A stretch of 64,000 bases of DNA, from contig OZ244043.1 in assembly GCA_965215215.1 (NCBI GenBank), forward strand, positions 2,914,001 through 2,978,000, written 5' to 3'. This document shows positions 16,259 through 24,408 of this stretch, piece by piece. Below the pieces are notes generated by a model. It was not told the origin of the DNA. It worked only from the letters and a program-made list of their open reading frames with translations, and did not search any database. How positions within the stretch are numbered: position 1 is the stretch's first letter; each line of letters starts with the position of its first letter. Position numbers and translations under genes: made by a program. This stretch comes from CALDTK01 sp965215215. Its GTDB lineage: Bacteria > Bacteroidota > Bacteroidia > Chitinophagales > Saprospiraceae.

Positions 16259-19216
16259 ATGAAGTTATGTATCTCCATACTTGCAATAGCTAGTTTAGCT
16301 TTCGGCAAAGTAGCGGCTCAGGGCGCGTGCCCGGACTTGAGCGTCGCGGACGCGATCACGATCCCCTCCTGCAACGGGGCTAGCGACGGCATCATCGAGT
16401 TGGAGATCACCGGTGGCGACGGTATCTACGAAGTGCGTTGGTTAGACGGCGCACGCGGCGCAATCCGTAGCGGCTTGGCCGCCGGTCAGTACGAGGCGAC
16501 GATCTCGTCGTGTACGGGCGCCGACGAGGTTACGACGAGTGTATCCGTTTACCTCTACGAACCGGACGCACTCACCGGCCCGGGCATCGTCGACGACGTA
16601 CCCTGCGGAGCCAGCGTCGGCGGATCGATCGACCTGCAACCCCAGGGCGGGGGAGGCTCCGGGGTCTACACGTACGTCTGGAACGGTCCGTCGGCGACGA
16701 CCGACTTCCAGGATCAGTACAACCTCGTGGAAGGGGTGTACAGCGTGGACATCAGCGACGACAACGGCTGCACCGGATCGGCGGCGTTTACGGTGGGCGC
16801 GGCCACCGCGCTGACCCTGCGCGCGACCACCGTGGAACCGACCGGCGGCGGTGGCGGCTCGATCGATCTGCGGGTATCCGGCGGGACCGGGAGCTACACT
16901 TACGCCTGGACGGGCCCCGGTGTAAACGCGATGTCCGAAGACCAAAGCGGATTGGGGTACGGCGAATACAGCGTATCCGTACAGGACGGCGGCAGTTGCG
17001 CCGGGACGGCAACCTACACGCTCGCGCCACCCGTCGGCGAGCTGGTCGTCGGTACGACTGCCGAGGCGAGCTGCCCCGACGCGAGCACGGGCGCCATCGC
17101 CACTTCGGTGAGCGGAGGTCGGCCCCCTTACGCCTACACCTGGACCGGTGGGCTCGCCGCCACCGCATCGCCGCAAGGTGTACCCGCTGGTACCTATACC
17201 GTAACGGTGACCGACCAAGACGGTACGGAGGCGCAAGAGACCGTGGCGGTGGACGAGCACCCCGAACTGCTGCTCACCGCGGAGGTCCGGCCCGCTAGTC
17301 AGTCGGCCAACGGCGCCATCGACCTGACGCCCACCGGCGGATTCGGCGGCGAAGTGCGCTTCGACTGGTCGAACGGAGCTACCACCGAAGACATCGACGA
17401 CCTCGCTCCCGCGGATTACACCGTGCGCGCGCTCGACGTGGAAACCGGGTGCAGCTACTCCGCCACGTACACCGTGCCGCAGGTGGACACCGCGCTCGCG
17501 CTAGTCAGCGACCTCGCTACGACCAGCTGCAACTCCGCGAACGGTGGGGAGTGCGACGCCGCTTACACCGTAACGGTCTCGGGGGGTACCGCACCCTACG
17601 AAGTCGCCTTCGTGGGGGGGTCGAGCGTAGGGCTGCCGGCCTCGCGGAGTTTTGCGGAAGCGGGCTCGGCGAGCTACACCGATCTGTGTCCGGGAGACTT
17701 CGACGTCGAGGTGGTGGACGCGAACGGCGTACGTTTTAGCGAAAGCGGACTCGTGCTCGCGGAGCCAAGCCCGGTGGAGATCCAACGGTCGATCGTCTCG
17801 CCGGTCACGTTTAGCGGGGGAGACGACGGCGGGGTGAACATTACGCCCGTGGGGGGAACGGCGCCCTACACCTTCGCGTGGAGCGGCGGACCCGACCCCG
17901 CGCGCGAAGACTTGGTGTCGGTGCCGACCGGAGACTACCGCGTCGAGATTACCGACGCGCGGGGCTGCGGCCTTCGGTCGCGAAATTATACCGTGCAGCG
18001 GATGGAAGTGCGCAGCGCCACGGTGAGCGACGTGACCTGCGCGGACGACCCCGCCGGTGCGATAACCCTCGAGACCACCGGCACGAACGGCCCCCTCGAG
18101 TTTGAGTGGAGCAACGGCGACAGTACGCGAGACCTGACCAACGTGCCGGCCGGCACCTACTCGGTAACGATCACCGACCTGCCGAGCGGCGCGAACATCG
18201 AGGAGAGCTACACCGTGCGGGCGCAGAGCTACCTCAACCTGACGGCCGCGGCGAGTTCCGATTACCTAGGCAGCGCGATCAGTTGCGTGGGCGCAGAAGA
18301 CGGCACCCTGCGTGCGACCGCCGCGGACGGCGTAGGCGAGGTAACGTACCGCTGGAACACGGGGGATACGAGCGCTGAGCTTACGGACCTGGGCGCCGGG
18401 CGCTACAGCGTTACGGCCACCGATGCGCTCGGTTGTCGCGTTAAGACCAACGTCGAGCTGACGGACCCCGAGCCACTCACCGCCGAAATAGACGCTACCA
18501 ACGCGCGCTGCGCCGGTGAGGAGAACGGCCGGCTGAGCGCCACGGTACGCGGAGGGGCCGGGGGCTACGCGTACCTCTGGTCGACCGGCTCGGAACGACG
18601 GGCCGCGGCCCGCTTGCGCGAGGGTAACTATACCCTCGACGTGGTGGATGGCAACGGTTGCGAGATGACCTTCAACGCCGGAGTCCAGGAGCCGGTACCC
18701 CTCCGGCTCACCACGGAGGCTACCCCCGATAACGGAGACGTAGGCGGGACGGCCACCGTGGGCGCCACGGGCGGTACGCCGCCGTATACCTACGCTTGGT
18801 CTGGTCAGAGCGAAACCTCCTCTACCCTCACCGACGTACCCGCCGGCACCTACACCGTACTCGTGGTCGACGACAACGGCTGCGACCCGGCCTCGGCCTC
18901 GGTGGTGGTTCGCAGCGGCGAGTACGCCTGCCTCCAGGCCACCGAAGTGCTCACGCCGAGCCTCGAGGACGGCGTCAACGACTACCTCGCCATCGACTGT
19001 ATCGACCAATTTCCGGGCAACTCGGTAGAAGTGTTCGACCGGTACGGCCAGTCGATCTTTAGCGTCAGTGGCTACGACAACCGGGGAGCCGCCTTCGCGG
19101 GCCGCGGCCGCGGCGGCGAGCTCCTCGCCGAGGGACCCTACTACTACGTGATCACCTACGACGACGCCGACGGCCAACGCCGCCAGCGACGGGGTTCGCT
19201 CACGCTCCTGCGCTAA
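16259..19216 (+). CDS. SprB-repeat adhesin with CHU_C gliding-motility C-terminal domain
   Basis: The 985-residue protein has a signal peptide (CISILAIASLAFGKVAAQG) and about eleven modules of 65-85 residues. Each carries the pattern C-x-G...G-x-I-x-L-x-x-x-G-G...Y-x-Y-x-W-x-x-G...L-x-x-G-x-Y-x-V-x-V-x-D-x-x-G-C typical of SprB repeats. The last 85 residues (TPSLEDGVNDYLAIDCIDQF ... VEVFDRYGQSIF ... GPYYYVITY) form a CHU_C domain, the T9SS type B cargo signal. It is probably a surface adhesin moved or displayed by the T9SS/gliding machinery. The PorP/SprF-family gene follows 23 bases after the stop, the usual pairing for SprB-like cargo. One copy of the 14-base repeat lies inside the gene and one just upstream. 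Confidence 0.92.
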   Translation: MKLCISILAIASLAFGKVAAQGACPDLSVADAITIPSCNGASDGIIELEITGGDGIYEVRWLDGARGAIRSGLAAGQYEATISSCTGADEVTTSVSVYLYEPDALTGPGIVDDVPCGASVGGSIDLQPQGGGGSGVYTYVWNGPSATTDFQDQYNLVEGVYSVDISDDNGCTGSAAFTVGAATALTLRATTVEPTGGGGGSIDLRVSGGTGSYTYAWTGPGVNAMSEDQSGLGYGEYSVSVQDGGSCAGTATYTLAPPVGELVVGTTAEASCPDASTGAIATSVSGGRPPYAYTWTGGLAATASPQGVPAGTYTVTVTDQDGTEAQETVAVDEHPELLLTAEVRPASQSANGAIDLTPTGGFGGEVRFDWSNGATTEDIDDLAPADYTVRALDVETGCSYSATYTVPQVDTALALVSDLATTSCNSANGGECDAAYTVTVSGGTAPYEVAFVGGSSVGLPASRSFAEAGSASYTDLCPGDFDVEVVDANGVRFSESGLVLAEPSPVEIQRSIVSPVTFSGGDDGGVNITPVGGTAPYTFAWSGGPDPAREDLVSVPTGDYRVEITDARGCGLRSRNYTVQRMEVRSATVSDVTCADDPAGAITLETTGTNGPLEFEWSNGDSTRDLTNVPAGTYSVTITDLPSGANIEESYTVRAQSYLNLTAAASSDYLGSAISCVGAEDGTLRATAADGVGEVTYRWNTGDTSAELTDLGAGRYSVTATDALGCRVKTNVELTDPEPLTAEIDATNARCAGEENGRLSATVRGGAGGYAYLWSTGSERRAAARLREGNYTLDVVDGNGCEMTFNAGVQEPVPLRLTTEATPDNGDVGGTATVGATGGTPPYTYAWSGQSETSSTLTDVPAGTYTVLVVDDNGCDPASASVVVRSGEYACLQATEVLTPSLEDGVNDYLAIDCIDQFPGNSVEVFDRYGQSIFSVSGYDNRGAAFAGRGRGGELLAEGPYYYVITYDDADGQRRQRRGSLTLLR
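17733..17746 (+). repeat. 14-mer repeat GTTTTAGCGAAAGC
   Basis: Copy inside the SprB-repeat adhesin gene, on its coding strand. A shorter match (TTTTGCGGAAGC) lies about 80 bases upstream. Confidence 0.7.
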
Positions 19217-19239
19217 GTGCCCGACCAAAGCCCCAAACC

Positions 19240-20178
19240 ATGAAGCAAGCCTCCTCCCTGCTGTGCCTACTCCTCGTCGCAGCCTGCGCGCAACTCCCCG
19301 CGCAGCGCAGCGCGGCTATTTTCACGCACTACACCGTGTCGCCCTGGCTCGTTAACCCCGGCATGGTCGGCTTCGAGGGTACCCACGAGGTGCGCGCCAA
19401 CTACCGCGCGGCCTTCTCCGGTTTCCCGGGAGCGCCGAAGGCCTACGCGCTGAACTACAGCGGGCCGATGGGCCGCAACTTCGGCATCGGTGCCGAGGTA
19501 CTCGCCGAGCGAAGCGCGCAAGCCACGCTCACCGAGGTGAAGTTATCGTACGCTTTTCACACGGAGAGCGGTCCGTTCCAGTGGGCCGGCGGCTTCTCCG
19601 CCGGCATCAACAGCTCGCGCCTACAGGCCGGGCGGATGCGCCCGGGTGATGCGCCGGACCCCATGATCGTCGACGCGCTGAGCGGGCGGGCGGGCTTCGA
19701 GGCCGCCCTCGGACTGCGGGCGCACTACCTCGACCAGACCTTTTTCGGCGTCACTTTCCCGGCCCTGGTCGCCGCCCGACTCCAGCGCAGCGAGCAGGCC
19801 GATCCGGAGCAACGGGGCGGCCTCAAGTACTACATGGTGCAGCTCGGCCACAAGATCATCGTCAAGCGCCTCAGCTTCCAGGTTACGCCCTCCGTGCTGC
19901 TCGCCCGAACGTACGGTGCGCCCTTCCGCGCCGACCTCAACGTGGTGGCCAGCTTCCTCGACGAGCAGTTCGTGTCCGGACTCAGCTACCGCGCCGGCGC
20001 CGGCGACCAGCTGGGTATGCTGCTCGGCACGAAGGTGAAGAAGGTGAAGTTCTACTACAGCTACGACATCGGGTTTAGCGACTTCCAGAGCTATAACAAC
20101 GGCTCGCACGAGGTCACCATCGGTGTCGATCTGCCCTCGGCCGTCAGCGTGGCGCGCGGGGCGAAATACCATCAGTAG
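19240..20178 (+). CDS. PorP/SprF-family T9SS outer-membrane protein
   Basis: The 312-residue product has a signal peptide (SSLLCLLLVAACAQLPAQ) and the family pattern: IFTHYTVSPWLVNPGMVGFE near the N-terminus, then a beta-barrel with FGIGAEVLAERSA and FYYSYDIGFSDFQSYNNGSH strands and the terminal HEVTIGVDL. Members of this family sit in the outer membrane and are needed for export or attachment of the SprB-type adhesin encoded beside them. The gene follows the SprB-repeat gene directly. The leader contains a Cys (AACAQ) but not a good lipobox, so it is read as a normal signal peptide. Confidence 0.92.
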   Translation: MKQASSLLCLLLVAACAQLPAQRSAAIFTHYTVSPWLVNPGMVGFEGTHEVRANYRAAFSGFPGAPKAYALNYSGPMGRNFGIGAEVLAERSAQATLTEVKLSYAFHTESGPFQWAGGFSAGINSSRLQAGRMRPGDAPDPMIVDALSGRAGFEAALGLRAHYLDQTFFGVTFPALVAARLQRSEQADPEQRGGLKYYMVQLGHKIIVKRLSFQVTPSVLLARTYGAPFRADLNVVASFLDEQFVSGLSYRAGAGDQLGMLLGTKVKKVKFYYSYDIGFSDFQSYNNGSHEVTIGVDLPSAVSVARGAKYHQ

Positions 20179-20284
20179 CCCGGCTACCTCGTAGCGGGTA
20201 GAAGCGGTCGCTCGGCGGTTCGTGCACCGGGGGCGTGACAGCTTGGCAAACGATTTGCGTTGTCTCTTCCAGCAAGCGACGACT

Positions 20285-20710
20285 ATGAAGAAGGTACTGG
20301 TAGCCGAAGACAACATGCCCGATCAGGAGCTCATCCGTATCACGTTTGCGAGTATAGACCCGAACTTCGAAGTCATCTGCGTATCCAACGGGGAGGAGTT
20401 GCTCCGGCACCTCGGGTCGAGCAGCCCCTACGAACTGTGCTTCGTGATGCTCGATCTCAACATGCCGCGTATGGGCGGCATCGACGTACTCGAGCGCCTG
20501 GCGGGGGATAACCGTTACCGCACCGTACCCGTGATCGTATTCTCCAGCTCGGTGCAGGTTAGCGAAGTACAACGGTGCTACACCCTCGGCGCTAACGCCT
20601 ACGTACGGAAGCCGGAGGATTTGGGTCAGTACCACAAGACGCTCACCGCCATCACCGAGTTCTGGGGCGGCACCAACGTGCTGGCCAAGCCGGTCGCCTA
20701 CGAGTTCTGA
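20285..20710 (+). CDS. Single-domain CheY/Rcp1-like response regulator
   Basis: The product is 141 residues from the ATG at 20285; an upstream in-frame start adds 21 residues without homology. All receiver residues are present: acidic pocket AEDNMPD, phospho-acceptor Asp in MLDLNMPRMGG, Ser in VFSSS and Lys in YVRKPEDL. No output domain follows. The long alpha4-beta5 region resembles the Rcp1-type regulators used with phytochrome-like kinases, and such stand-alone regulators act by protein contact. It lies 106 bases after the porP/sprF gene in the same direction, so it might control surface-protein export or gliding; this is inference. It converges with queG and overlaps it by 13 bases. Confidence 0.9.
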   Translation: MKKVLVAEDNMPDQELIRITFASIDPNFEVICVSNGEELLRHLGSSSPYELCFVMLDLNMPRMGGIDVLERLAGDNRYRTVPVIVFSSSVQVSEVQRCYTLGANAYVRKPEDLGQYHKTLTAITEFWGGTNVLAKPVAYEF

Positions 20711-21651
20711 TCGTCCTCGGAGCTAGCTACGCCCACGGCGGCTAGGTTTCGCCGGAGTCCGAGGTAGCCCGTACGCTTTACGGCCGACCTCTTGAACAGT
20801 CCCCGAAAAGCCTCCTCGGTGAGCTCGGCCCAATCCTCGGGTTGCATGGTGGCCAGGGCGGGGGCGGGGGCGAACGCCGGTTCCTCGGTCGCTTCCGCGA
20901 AACGATTCCAGGGGCACACCTCCTGGCAAATGTCGCAGCCGAAAGCCCAGCCCTCGAGGCTTTCGCCAAATTCCGCCGGCAGGGCCTCGCGCAGCTCGAT
21001 GGTGAGGTAGGAGATGCAACGACTCGCGTCGAGCAGGTAGCCCTCGGGTGCGATCGCGTCGGTGGGGCAGGCGTCGATGCAGCGGGTGCAGGTGCCGCAG
21101 AAATCGTCGATGGGTGGATCGGGCTGCAGCTCGAGGTCGATCACGAGCTCGCAGAGGAAGAAGTAACTCCCGGCGTCACGACGTAGGAGCAGCGTGTTCT
21201 TACCGAGCCAGCCCTGCCCGGCCCGCCGCGCCCACTGCCGCTCGAGCACCGGGGCGGAGTCCACGAACACGCGCCCCCCCACTTCGCCGTACTCGGCCCG
21301 CAGGCGTTTGAGTAGCTCTTTGCCGCGACGTTTTACCACGAAGTGGTAGTCCTCCCCGTACGCATACCGGGCCAGCTTCGGGGCCTCACGGGAGGGGGCG
21401 TCGTTTTGGGGGAGGTAGTTGAAGCCGAGTACGACCACGGTTTTGGCGCCCGGCACCAGCTTGGTGGGGTCTACGCGTTTGTCGAAATGGTTGGCGAGGT
21501 AGTCCATGCCCGCGTGGCGCCCCCCGTGGAGCCAGGCCTCGAGTTGCCGAGCCTCGGGCTCCATGAACTCCGCCTTCGCCACCCCGCAAAACGCGAAGCC
21601 CAGTCCGTGGGCGGTTTGCTTTAAAAAGGCGGTCGGTTTCGCTTCGCTCAC
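20698..21651 (-). CDS. queG: Epoxyqueuosine reductase
   Basis: QueG converts epoxyqueuosine to queuosine in tRNA anticodons using cobalamin and two [4Fe-4S] clusters. The 317-residue product has both ferredoxin-type cluster motifs, CGTCTRCIDACP and CDICQEVCPWN, preceded by the family motifs FGVAKA-like (CGVAKAEFMEPEA), DYLANHFDKR and FVDSAPVLERQWARRAG. Length is normal for the short Bacteroidota form, which lacks the C-terminal HEAT extension of longer homologues. The start is GTG. The gene lies 28 bases from fabG in the same direction. Its 3' end overlaps the convergent response-regulator gene by 13 bases. Confidence 0.95.
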   Translation of the reverse strand: MSEAKPTAFLKQTAHGLGFAFCGVAKAEFMEPEARQLEAWLHGGRHAGMDYLANHFDKRVDPTKLVPGAKTVVVLGFNYLPQNDAPSREAPKLARYAYGEDYHFVVKRRGKELLKRLRAEYGEVGGRVFVDSAPVLERQWARRAGQGWLGKNTLLLRRDAGSYFFLCELVIDLELQPDPPIDDFCGTCTRCIDACPTDAIAPEGYLLDASRCISYLTIELREALPAEFGESLEGWAFGCDICQEVCPWNRFAEATEEPAFAPAPALATMQPEDWAELTEEAFRGLFKRSAVKRTGYLGLRRNLAAVGVASSEDDQNS

Positions 21652-21678
21652 GATTTGGGGCCGGGACGCTAAGCCCCT

Positions 21679-22422
21679 TTAGCCCATGCAATTTAGGCCC
21701 CCGCAGACGCTAATGGTTTGTCCGTTGACGTAGGTGCCCAACGGACTACCGAGAAACACACACACGTTGGCGACCTCCTCGGCCTCGCCCAGGCGCCCGA
21801 GGGGCACGTCGTCGATGAAGCCCCGTTTGGTCTTCTCGTCGAGCACGTCCGTCATCTCCGTAGCGATAAAGCCGGGTGCGATCACGTTGCAGCGGATGTT
21901 GCGCGAGCCTACCTCCTTCGCGATCGACTTCGAGAAGCCGATGATGCCCGCTTTCGAAGCGGCGTAGTTGGCCTGCCCGGCGTTTCCGATCTCCCCGACC
22001 ACCGAGCTCACGTTGACGATCGCACCCCCCCGGGCCCGCATCATGGGTTTGAGCACGTGGCGCGTGAGGTTGAAAACGGACTTCAGGTTGGCCGTCATTA
22101 CCTCGTCCCACTGCTGCTCCGACATGCGTAGCGTCAGGTTATCGCGTGTGATGCCGGCGTTGTTGACCACCACGTCGAGCCGCCCGAACCGCTCCACTAC
22201 ATCCGACACCAATCTCTCCGCTGCCGCAAAACTCGCCGCGTCGCTCCGGAAGGCGACGACCCGCTCGCCGAGCTCGGCCACGAGTGCATCCGCCCGCTCG
22301 ACCGAATGCGCGTAGGTGAAGGCTACCCGCGCACCTTCCGCGTGGAAGCGGCGAACGATGGCCGCGCCGATGCCGCGGCTGCCCCCGGTAACGATGGCGG
22401 TCTTGTTTTCCAGGAGGGGCAT
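21679..22422 (-). CDS. fabG: 3-oxoacyl-[acyl-carrier-protein] reductase
   Basis: This 247-residue short-chain dehydrogenase shows the NADPH-binding TGGSRGIGAAI at the N-terminus, NNAGITRDN, the catalytic Ser in NVSSVVGE and the YAASKAG active-site Tyr/Lys. Together with the length and the GFIATEMTDVLDEKTK segment, these fit FabG of fatty-acid synthesis, which reduces beta-ketoacyl-ACP in the cytoplasm. The substrate could differ in paralogues, but the QANYAASKAGIIGFSKSIAKE motif is that of true FabG. It is followed by queG and preceded by the MBL hydrolase gene. Confidence 0.92.
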   Translation of the reverse strand: MPLLENKTAIVTGGSRGIGAAIVRRFHAEGARVAFTYAHSVERADALVAELGERVVAFRSDAASFAAAERLVSDVVERFGRLDVVVNNAGITRDNLTLRMSEQQWDEVMTANLKSVFNLTRHVLKPMMRARGGAIVNVSSVVGEIGNAGQANYAASKAGIIGFSKSIAKEVGSRNIRCNVIAPGFIATEMTDVLDEKTKRGFIDDVPLGRLGEAEEVANVCVFLGSPLGTYVNGQTISVCGGLNCMG

Positions 22423-22450
22423 ACGGGGATTCTTTGGGCTGCAATATGGT

Positions 22451-23245
22451 TTACTCGACGGACAGCGGTAGGGTGAGTCCGTCCCAACCGAGGTGTACGC
22501 CCGGGGGGAGCTGCGCGTTCACTTCGGCCTGGAAGCCCATGTGGTGGCTCATGTGGATGAGGTGCGCCGACGCGGGCTCCAGTTCGGCGACGAGCCCGAG
22601 GCTCTCGCGTAGGTTGAGGTGGGAGTGGTGCTCGGCGTGATGCAGCGCGCTGATCACCAGGGTGTGGAGTCCCCGCACGCGCCGGTGGGTTTCGGCCGGC
22701 AGGGTCTTCACGTCGGTGAGGTAGGCCGCGGTGTCGCCCAGGCGCAGGCCGATGATCGGGAGCCGGCCGTGCATAACGCGTAAGGGCTCCAGCGGGGGGA
22801 GGGTGCCCAGACTCAGGGGCGTGCCGGGACGCAGGTCGCGGAGGTCGAAGGCCGGCGCCCCGGGGTAGGGGTCGTCCTCGAAGGCGTAGGCGAAGCGCTG
22901 GCGGATCGATGCCTGCACCCGCGGTTCTGCGTACACCCGGATGCGCTCGCGCTGCCGGAAGATGAAGGGCCGCAGGTCGTCGAGCCCGATGACGTGATCG
23001 TTGTGCTCGTGGGTGATGACTACGGCGTCGAGGCGCTGGATGCCCGCGCGAAGCAACTGCTGGCGTACGTCGGGACCGCAATCGAAGAGTACGTTGGTGG
23101 TGTCGTTTTGCCAGAGGGCCGAACAGCGGAGTCGTTTGTCGCGCGGATCCGCGCTGAGGCACACGGCGCAGTCGCAGCCGATGACCGGTACCCCCTGGGA
23201 GGTACCGGTTCCGAGAAGGGTGAGCGAAGCGGCAGATCGGGCCAG
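22451..23245 (-). CDS. MBL-fold metal-dependent hydrolase (PhnP-like), start codon uncertain
   Basis: The product has the metallo-beta-lactamase metal site ITHEHNDHVIG and later His/Asp ligands (LRVMHGRLP, YLTDVKT, ISALHHAEHHSH, LIHMSHHMG). It belongs to the PhnP/YcbJ-like phosphodiesterase group. The first canonical start is GTG at 23164, but the frame upstream of it (to at least 23224) encodes LTLLGTGTSQGVPVIGCDCA, the conserved family N-terminus with its zinc-type Cys pair. No ATG, GTG or TTG precedes that stretch before the in-frame stop near 23300. A CTG at 23245 is the most plausible start, so this boundary is tentative. The gene is 28 bases upstream of fabG. Confidence 0.8.
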   Translation of the reverse strand: MARSAASLTLLGTGTSQGVPVIGCDCAVCLSADPRDKRLRCSALWQNDTTNVLFDCGPDVRQQLLRAGIQRLDAVVITHEHNDHVIGLDDLRPFIFRQRERIRVYAEPRVQASIRQRFAYAFEDDPYPGAPAFDLRDLRPGTPLSLGTLPPLEPLRVMHGRLPIIGLRLGDTAAYLTDVKTLPAETHRRVRGLHTLVISALHHAEHHSHLNLRESLGLVAELEPASAHLIHMSHHMGFQAEVNAQLPPGVHLGWDGLTLPLSVE

Positions 23246-23297
23246 AGCGGGGTGGGTCGAGTCGGAAAGGATCGCGAAGATGCGAAAGCGGCGCCGC

Positions 23298-23305
23298 TAT
23301 CTTGG
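23298..23305 (+). promoter_or_regulatory. -7 box TATCTTGG just before an ATG
   Basis: One mismatch to TAnnTTTG, ending 6 bases before the ATG at 23312. If used, the transcript would be leaderless or nearly so. Confidence 0.35.
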
Positions 23306-23311
23306 CCGGCG

Positions 23312-23929
23312 ATGCAGAGGATTCTACGGACTGCGGCGTTCGCGCTGCTGCTGAGCGGTTGGCGGGCGGAATGCGTTTTGGCGCAAGCCTTCAACGGCTT
23401 TCTACTGGCGGGGGCCAACATGACCCAAATCGACGGCGATAAGCTGGCGGGCTACAACAACCTCGGCGGCGTGGTCGGCGGGGGGGTGTACTCCGACCTG
23501 TCGGACAAGTGGCGCGCCTCACTGGCGATCGCCTACAGCCAGCAGGGCTCCTCGGCCACGAGCAAGGAGTTCGAGCTGAGCATCTACGACAAGATCGCGC
23601 TCGACTACGTGGCCGTACCCGTGACGGTGCACTTCATGGACTGGCTCAGCGACGATGAATTTTACTACCGACTCGAATTTTGTGCGGGCCTCGAGTACCG
23701 CCGGCTGATTCGGACGAAGGTAATCGACAACACCGGTCAGGATCTGACCAATACGCTCGATTACAAGGAAAACGTAGTTGCCGCGACCCTCGGGGCTTAT
23801 TACAACATCAACGCCGGGTGGGCGGCGGGTTTCTTCTTCGCGCGTAGCCTAACTGACATTCAAGAGGACCCCCTCGAGCAGAATCAGTTCGCCAAGCACT
23901 TGAGCCTCCAACTGCGGTACACGCTTTAG
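23312..23929 (+). CDS. Outer-membrane beta-barrel protein (PorT-like)
   Basis: From the ATG at 23312 the product is 205 residues with a signal peptide (about residues 1-25, ending CVLAQA). It then has alternating strands (GFLLAGANMTQIDGDKLAGY, GGVVGGGVYSDLSDKWRASL) and a terminal LSLQLRYTL, the pattern of small PorT/outer-membrane-beta-barrel domain proteins of Bacteroidota. PorT itself belongs to T9SS, but this broad family includes many proteins of unknown role, so the symbol is not assigned. The frame is open much further upstream, but that part overlaps the divergent MBL gene. It is followed immediately by a lipoprotein gene. Confidence 0.8.
   Translation: MQRILRTAAFALLLSGWRAECVLAQAFNGFLLAGANMTQIDGDKLAGYNNLGGVVGGGVYSDLSDKWRASLAIAYSQQGSSATSKEFELSIYDKIALDYVAVPVTVHFMDWLSDDEFYYRLEFCAGLEYRRLIRTKVIDNTGQDLTNTLDYKENVVAATLGAYYNINAGWAAGFFFARSLTDIQEDPLEQNQFAKHLSLQLRYTL
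23375..23388 (+). repeat. 14-mer repeat GTTTTGGCGCAAGC
   Basis: Copy in the signal-peptide part of the beta-barrel gene. Confidence 0.7.
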
Positions 23930-23934
23930 TGCGC

Positions 23935-24408
23935 ATGAGTACTGCCACCGGCGGAGCAACTTTGCTTTGGGTGCTGCTCGGCGTAGCGCTCGTAGCGTGC
24001 GGGAACGGCGGTGGCTCGGGGGAGGCGAAAACGACCCGCACGCCGCGCTTTCCCGCGGATCAGCTCACGGCGCTACTCGATAGTTGTGATTACGTGGATC
24101 TCGTTTTCTACGAATTGGATTTTAGCATGAGCATGTCGGACCCGCGGGGGGTAAAATACGCCCTGGCTTTCATCGGGCAGACCTCGGCGATCCGTGCGGA
24201 CACGTGCGAGGCTATCGGCCGCATGTTTTATCAGATTCGAGGCCGCAACGCCGCGGAGGCCGACATCTTTTTCTCGGAGGGTTGTACCTACCTCGAGTTT
24301 TACGAGGGCGGGCGGGTGGTGTACGCCAACGCTTTCAGTGAGGCGGGCCTCGACTTCTTCAACGGACAGTTCGAGCGGCTCCTCCCCAATTTTACGCCTC
24401 TTGAGTAG
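23935..24408 (+). CDS. Lipoprotein of unknown function
   Basis: The product is about 157 residues with an N-terminal hydrophobic leader ending in the lipobox LVAC followed by GNGGGSG, so it is probably lipid-anchored. The mature part is a compact alpha/beta domain (ALLDSCDYVDLVFYELDFSM, FFSEGCTYLEFYEGGRVVYA) that I do not recognise. The start could also be the GTG at 23929, which overlaps the stop of the preceding barrel gene. The 3' end overlaps the ppx/gppA gene by 8 bases, indicating a translationally coupled three-gene unit. Confidence 0.75.
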   Translation: MSTATGGATLLWVLLGVALVACGNGGGSGEAKTTRTPRFPADQLTALLDSCDYVDLVFYELDFSMSMSDPRGVKYALAFIGQTSAIRADTCEAIGRMFYQIRGRNAAEADIFFSEGCTYLEFYEGGRVVYANAFSEAGLDFFNGQFERLLPNFTPLE

